Origin: Hippopus hippopus
Taxonomy: Eukaryota; Mollusca; Bivalvia; Cardiida; Cardiidae
DNA length: 64,000 nucleotides
NCBI GenBank assembly: GCA_946811185.2
Contig: OX328105.1
Span: 38,752,974 to 38,816,973, forward strand
Reading direction: 5' to 3'
The position numbers and the translations under genes are program-made. The notes beneath the pieces are model-generated. The model was not told where the DNA came from, ran no database searches, and saw only the letters and a list, made by a program, of their open reading frames with translations. Positions 60,238 to 64,000 of this stretch are shown here, in pieces (the stretch's first letter is position 1; each line of letters starts with the position of its first letter).

Positions 60238-60430
60238 ATTAAAAACACTTGCAAGCGTCAGTATGATGTGGCTCAAATATGTAGTGGAACACGTTGGTTT
60301 TGAAAGTGTTACAAACGTGGTGGAAAAGGAAGCAAATGCTGGTTACCAACATTTCTTCATTTCCAATAATGTGTTCCAAAGCCTTCTTCCTGTGACCGTA
60401 AAAAGTCGGGATTGAATAGCAAGTACTTAA
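60238..60430 (-). repeat. FB-A copy, eroded
   Basis: AAACACTTGCAAGCGTCAG, AATGCTGGTTACCAACATT, AAAAGTCGGGATTGAATAG. Confidence 0.68.
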
Positions 60431-60939
60431 GATCCGTTGGGAGCAATTTGAGTTATAAAAACAGACAGTGTAGACAAAGCGCCTGTGTATATCTCATAAC
60501 GCATCTTAGTTGAAAGGCGGTTCAGCATACCCCGGGTGATGCATTGATCAAAATCCTTGGCGGTATCGATATGGACGATGTGCGCATAATCAGTAAACTT
60601 CTTCGCCGGATATAGACCCGTTTACTGCTCTAATACTAATATCACTGCACTAAAAAACTACGAGTTAGTTTTCAATCGAAACCGTTTAATTTCCGTCGAC
60701 AAAAAGTTTGTTAGACTACCGTATTTCATTTGTTTAACGTTATTAAATTATTTAGATGGAACTTATACTGACAGAATGATAAATATACACAACTTTACTA
60801 ACCCTTGTTGCTGTCGTTGATGAGAAGAAGTTCAAGTGCGCCGCCATGTTTAAGAATAAAATTAGATTCAAATGCGACTTTCTTGCTACGGACGAGGTTT
60901 GATCTAGTTAGGGAATCGTACGAGTTTTTACGAGTGGTT
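60431..60939. other. Intergenic sequence with nothing recognised
   Basis: About 500 bp with no supported feature. Confidence 0.45.
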
Positions 60940-61098
60940 CAACCCTTTACCACACAATTCCGAGTTTTAATAACCCTTAAGAAAAAGGCCTTTTCAAAAA
61001 ACATTGTGGGAAAAGTAGAAAATACTGGTAACCAGCATTTTCTCCTTTTCCCACAATGTTTTCTACCCTTCCCAAACAAATTTTAATTTTTAGTCACT
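60940..61098 (+). repeat. FB-A copy, right part truncated
   Basis: AACCCTTTACCACACAATTCC at the left (60942-60962); hairpin with ACTGGTAACCAGCA; stops after TTTTTAGTCAC. Confidence 0.8.
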
Positions 61099-61259
61099 TC
61101 GGCGCAGGAGACGATTGCAGATGTTTTTTTTTTCCTCCCAAACAATCTAAATCAGGATCAGACGACAGATGACGTAATTAAACAACTAAAAGGAGGATCA
61201 GTAATACATTTTCTATATCCAAACAGCTAAAACAAATAGGTAAAAAATGAAGCCCTGTA

Positions 61260-61353
61260 CACATTCATTTTGAAACATGTTTTTTCCCATAATGGTTTCA
61301 AAAAGCTTCATCCACGGGCTCGTTAAAACACGGGACTATTCTGTAAAGGAATA
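61260..61353 (-). repeat. FB-A right-end fragment
   Basis: TTTTTTCCCATAATGG, GGGCTCGTTAAAACACGGG, TTCTGTAAAGGAATAAAG. Confidence 0.58.
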
Positions 61354-62020
61354 AAGGCATAAAGAATTTTGAAAAGCTGTTAACAGAGACATGACAATCT
61401 TGAATAAAATGATAGTTTGAATAACATTGAACAATTTGCTTTTTTGCCCTTCTGAAATATGTAAATGAGCAGGTGTTTGGTTGTTGAACTTGTAAACCAC
61501 AAATAAGTCATTGGCCAACAGGCTGCTTACGTCATTTGGTCATGTGATCTATTTGGAGCCGCATGAAAAAGAAATAAATAGATATGCAGAATTGTTTCAA
61601 CAATAGATATGACATTTATATCAAGTACATTACAATACACCAAAGTAACAGTGAAAATTAAAATTCTATATACAGAACTATTTTTGTCATCCGGCCATGA
61701 GTGCTAATGGGCGAGTATATCCCCATATCAGACATTTTCTTCTTCTTCTTGTCATCCTTCTTCATCCTCTCCTCCTCCTCCTTCCCTACCTCTCTCTCTC
61801 TCTTTTACATTAATGAATCCACAAATGTTGTTGTTTTTAAAGTCGCATTTACATAAAAAAACCTACATATACATAATTTTCACATGTTTGACAACTGAAG
61901 TTATTAATGAAACTGCTCTGTACGTCATTCCATATCACGTTTTCACAGTTTAAAGCCAATAACTAAAGCTAAGTACATTTAGAACATCTGTCCATACGAC
62001 AGTGCGCCCATACCAAGACA
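61354..62020. other. Intergenic sequence with a pyrimidine-rich tract
   Basis: No gene recognised. TTC/CTC/CT-rich microsatellite at 61737-61804. Confidence 0.5.
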
Positions 62021-62023
62021 ACT

Positions 62024-62231
62024 GAGCCATGCTCTGTGAAAAAGGAGAATTAAGTTTCGGCCTAGGTCAGCCTGCGCAGTCCGCGCAGGATAACCAGGGC
62101 CGAAACATTTTGCTAATGGTCAGGACCAGTTTACCCCATATTTCAGTCAGTTGTTAAAAATGAACTTGACTGGCTTTGTATTATGCATCACGGCGATTCA
62201 TTTAGCCCCCTTTAGCTAGCGCATGACTCAC
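62024..62231. repeat. FB-D copy, perfect core
   Basis: GAGCCATGCTCTGTGAAAAAG at the left (62026-62046) and AGCGCATGACTCACTT at the right; centre GGTCAGCCTGCGCAGTCC then GCGCAGGATAACC. Confidence 0.82.
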
Positions 62232-62349
62232 TTACAGATATCTGCAATACGAGGAATTATATTATTTAGGCGGACTGAAATGGGCTAATAAAGCCTTTCC
62301 CCTCATCCCCCTCTTTCAGATGACACTAGTTGCAACCCAAACATAACAA

Positions 62350-62545
62350 TTTAACCCTTTACCATATGACGAAAATGAGACTTGTCCAAATGAAAGCCTT
62401 TGCAGAGAGCAATTCAAATTTGTCTTTGATATGTCAGAAAACATCGTTGGAAAAGGAGAAAATGCTGGTTACCAGCATTTTCTCCTTTTCCCACAATGTT
62501 TTCAAAAGGCTTCTTTCTCAGGGTCGTTAAGACTTGGGCATTGCA
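62350..62545 (-). repeat. FB-A copy
   Basis: TTTAACCCTTTACCATATGACG at the left (62350 on); perfect hairpin around TGCTGGTTACCAGCA; right end eroded (TTGGGCATTGCATC). Confidence 0.82.
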
Positions 62546-62629
62546 TCATATCCCTCCCCTCATATAGGAGACATTTGAAGGAAAGCAAATTAGCATAACA
62601 ATGTTGTGGACAAGGGTACCTGTGGAGGG

Positions 62630-62850
62630 TTATTTCTTGAAAGGTGTTTTACAGCACTTTCAACATTGTTTCATTCATATCACGGCAACGGCTCACTTAT
62701 TCATGTGTGTCTTAGGTTTCATCAGAACTAGGTTAGGTTAGTGTCTTGCCAAGGGCACTCAGAAAAAAAAAAAAAAAAATGCCTCGAGTGAGGATCGAAC
62801 CCGGCCATCCTGTGATTCCTATACCTTTACCACTGAGTCACCTAAGAAAA
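62630..62850 (-). repeat. tRNA-headed SINE
   Basis: GTGTTTTACAGCACTTTCAAC (62644-62664), CGGCAACGGCTCACTTATTC, poly-A stretch, then GGATCGAACCCGGCC (inverse B box). Confidence 0.75.
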
Positions 62851-62919
62851 CCCATAGTAGGCTAACTAATTCAAAATGGACTTCTTTTAGTCAGGGCACG
62901 AGATCCAAACATTCCCATT

Positions 62920-63108
62920 TCGATGGGATATTTTTGCAAAAAATATTTCCCAAAATAGTGGACAGCGTAATTCCAAGATAAGACTGGACGCTCAATGTAT
63001 TCTGATCTTGATCTTTAATATCCGCAAAAGACAGTCTGATTTCAATGTTCATTATCTGCAAGAACAATTTAAGTACAGTAGTACCTAGTTAGCAGTGTAT
63101 GAGTTAAC
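62920..63108 (+). repeat. FB-B copy, diverged
   Basis: GTGGACAGCGTAATTCCAAG, TTCTGATCTTGATC, right end TAGTTAGCAGTGTATGAGTTAA shared with the next FB-A copy (last quote 63086-63107). Confidence 0.62.
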
Positions 63109-63300
63109 CCTTTACCACACAATTACATGCTTTAACGATCATTACGAAGAAAACTTTTGAAAATATTGTGGGAAAAGGAGAAAATCCTGGTAACCAGCAT
63201 TTCCTCCCTTTCCCACAATGTTCTTCACTCTTTCAAAGACAAATCTTGTCATCAGATCAAAATTGTATTTGTCGTCTGCAAACACTTTCAAGATAGAAAA
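63105..63300 (+). repeat. FB-A copy
   Basis: TTAACCCTTTACCACACAAT at the left; hairpin CCTGGTAACCAGC; TCGTCTGCAAACACTTTC near the right. Confidence 0.82.
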
Positions 63301-63513
63301 ATTACTAAAGAATCACGACTTTTAACGACCCTGAAGAAAACATTGTGGAAACCAGCATTTTCGCCTTTTCCACAATGTTTTACACGCTATCAAGGGCTAC
63401 TTTCGTCATTTGAGCCACCTTTAATTTGTCGTCTGCAAATGTTTTCAATTTGGACATGTCCAAAATTTGTCTCTGGGTAAAGAGATAAATTTTGTCGTCT
63501 GGTACAGAGTTAA
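63300..63513 (+). repeat. FB-A copy with collapsed hairpin
   Basis: AATCACGACTTTTAACGACC at the left. The loop is deleted, leaving ATTGTGGAAACCAGC. The right end is present twice (CTGGGTAAAGAGATAAA and TCTGGTACAGAGTTAA). Confidence 0.78.
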
Positions 63514-63722
63514 CCCTTATCCTGTTGAGTAAGTCAAATAAAACTTTCAAGCCGATAGTATAAACCCAAATAATGTTACTTCAAATTTATTTTTTGGAGA
63601 AAAAATATTTCCTTATCGGACAGTGTAGATCAAATATCGGACTGCACGTTCTGTGCAGTCTGATCTTGATCTACACTGTCCGCAAAAGGTCAGTTAGTCG
63701 CGTTTAGCAGCCTACGTGTTAA
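63510..63722 (+). repeat. FB-B copy, full length, sharing TTAA with FB-A
   Basis: TTAA at 63510-63513 is also the end of the preceding FB-A; the far TTAA is 63719-63722. Centre CTGCACGTTCTGTGCAGTC; right end TTTAGCAGCCTACGTGTTAA. Confidence 0.88.
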
Positions 63723-64000
63723 GGAGCCATTGAACATGTAAACTGGAATAACGCTGCTCACAACGCGAGTCGAAAATAAAACGTCCTTCAATTTGCAGTA
63801 GCTGAGATTTTTTTTCCACTGACATTTTTTTTTTCTTTCCAGTGTTTGATCATGCTAATATCATCTTTTTTTTCTCTTTGTCTGAAGAATTCAATCTGTT
63901 AAATCTTTTTACACAAACTATGATTTACAAACTGAGGATTTTTCAAAACAACAAAAACTGCGTGCTAGAAAATTACCCCCAGTACGGGCAATCGTTCATT

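Overview
Eukaryotic genomic DNA from an invertebrate, most likely a bivalve mollusc. This is inferred from a spliced CNC-bZIP gene, a RNase H-bearing LINE, tRNA-headed SINEs and very dense short inverted-repeat elements. I cannot name the species. There is no prokaryotic gene organisation. The window holds one host gene (partial), one apparently intact retrotransposon, one broken DNA transposon, and roughly 150 recognisable repeat copies that make up much of the rest.

Layout. About 1-10.3 kb (+ strand) is the 3' portion of an NFE2L/Nrf/cap'n'collar transcription factor gene. Six internal or terminal exons are supported by GT/AG sites and phase continuity, plus 15 nt of a possible further exon at the left edge. 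The last exon carries the CNC domain, the basic region and zipper, and a C-terminal Neh3-like VFLVPR motif. Its introns hold foldback elements and a 1.2-kb element with 166-bp tandem repeats. From 10 to 50 kb I see no host gene, only repeats: a 59-bp satellite (23.3-24.2 kb), a rearranged mariner-type element (33.4-34.4 kb), a TCCGTT-rich MITE (38.5-39.1 kb) and SINEs inserted in SINEs. At 49,990-56,232 (- strand) lies a full-length LINE with 5' UTR, ORF1 (three zinc knuckles), ORF2 (endonuclease, reverse transcriptase, RNase H) and 3' UTR, between perfect 16-bp target-site duplications. From 56 to 64 kb there are again only repeats.

Repeat names used here are mine. FB-A: about 230 bp, TTAA at both ends, termini TTAACYCTTTACCAMAC, centre a near-perfect hairpin around ATGCTGGTWACCAGCAT; I list more than 60 copies. 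Its + orientation starts with CCCTTTACCACACAATC. FB-B: about 210 bp, TTAA at both ends, termini TTAACCCTTAnsCTGCTAA, centre a hairpin around CAGACTGCACG..TGTGCAGTCTG. FB-C: about 265 bp, ends GGCCTGCAACACGCG, with two internal GC-rich palindromes. FB-D: about 250 bp, ends GAGCCATGCTCTGTGAAAA, with one copy of the same GC-rich palindrome. FB-E: about 190 bp, ends GGTCCGTATTCACCA, centre a palindrome of CCAAT boxes. Repeats G, H, I, J and K are other element families.

How the parts relate. FB-A and FB-B share TTAA-CCCTT-like ends and TTAA target duplication, the pattern of piggyBac-type non-autonomous elements. FB-B has inserted into FB-A at least twice at the same internal TTAA, and new copies often begin in the TTAA that ends the previous copy. 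The LINE and the SINEs have related 3' tails, so LINEs of this kind may have mobilised the SINEs. No transposase that could move the FB families is present in the window.
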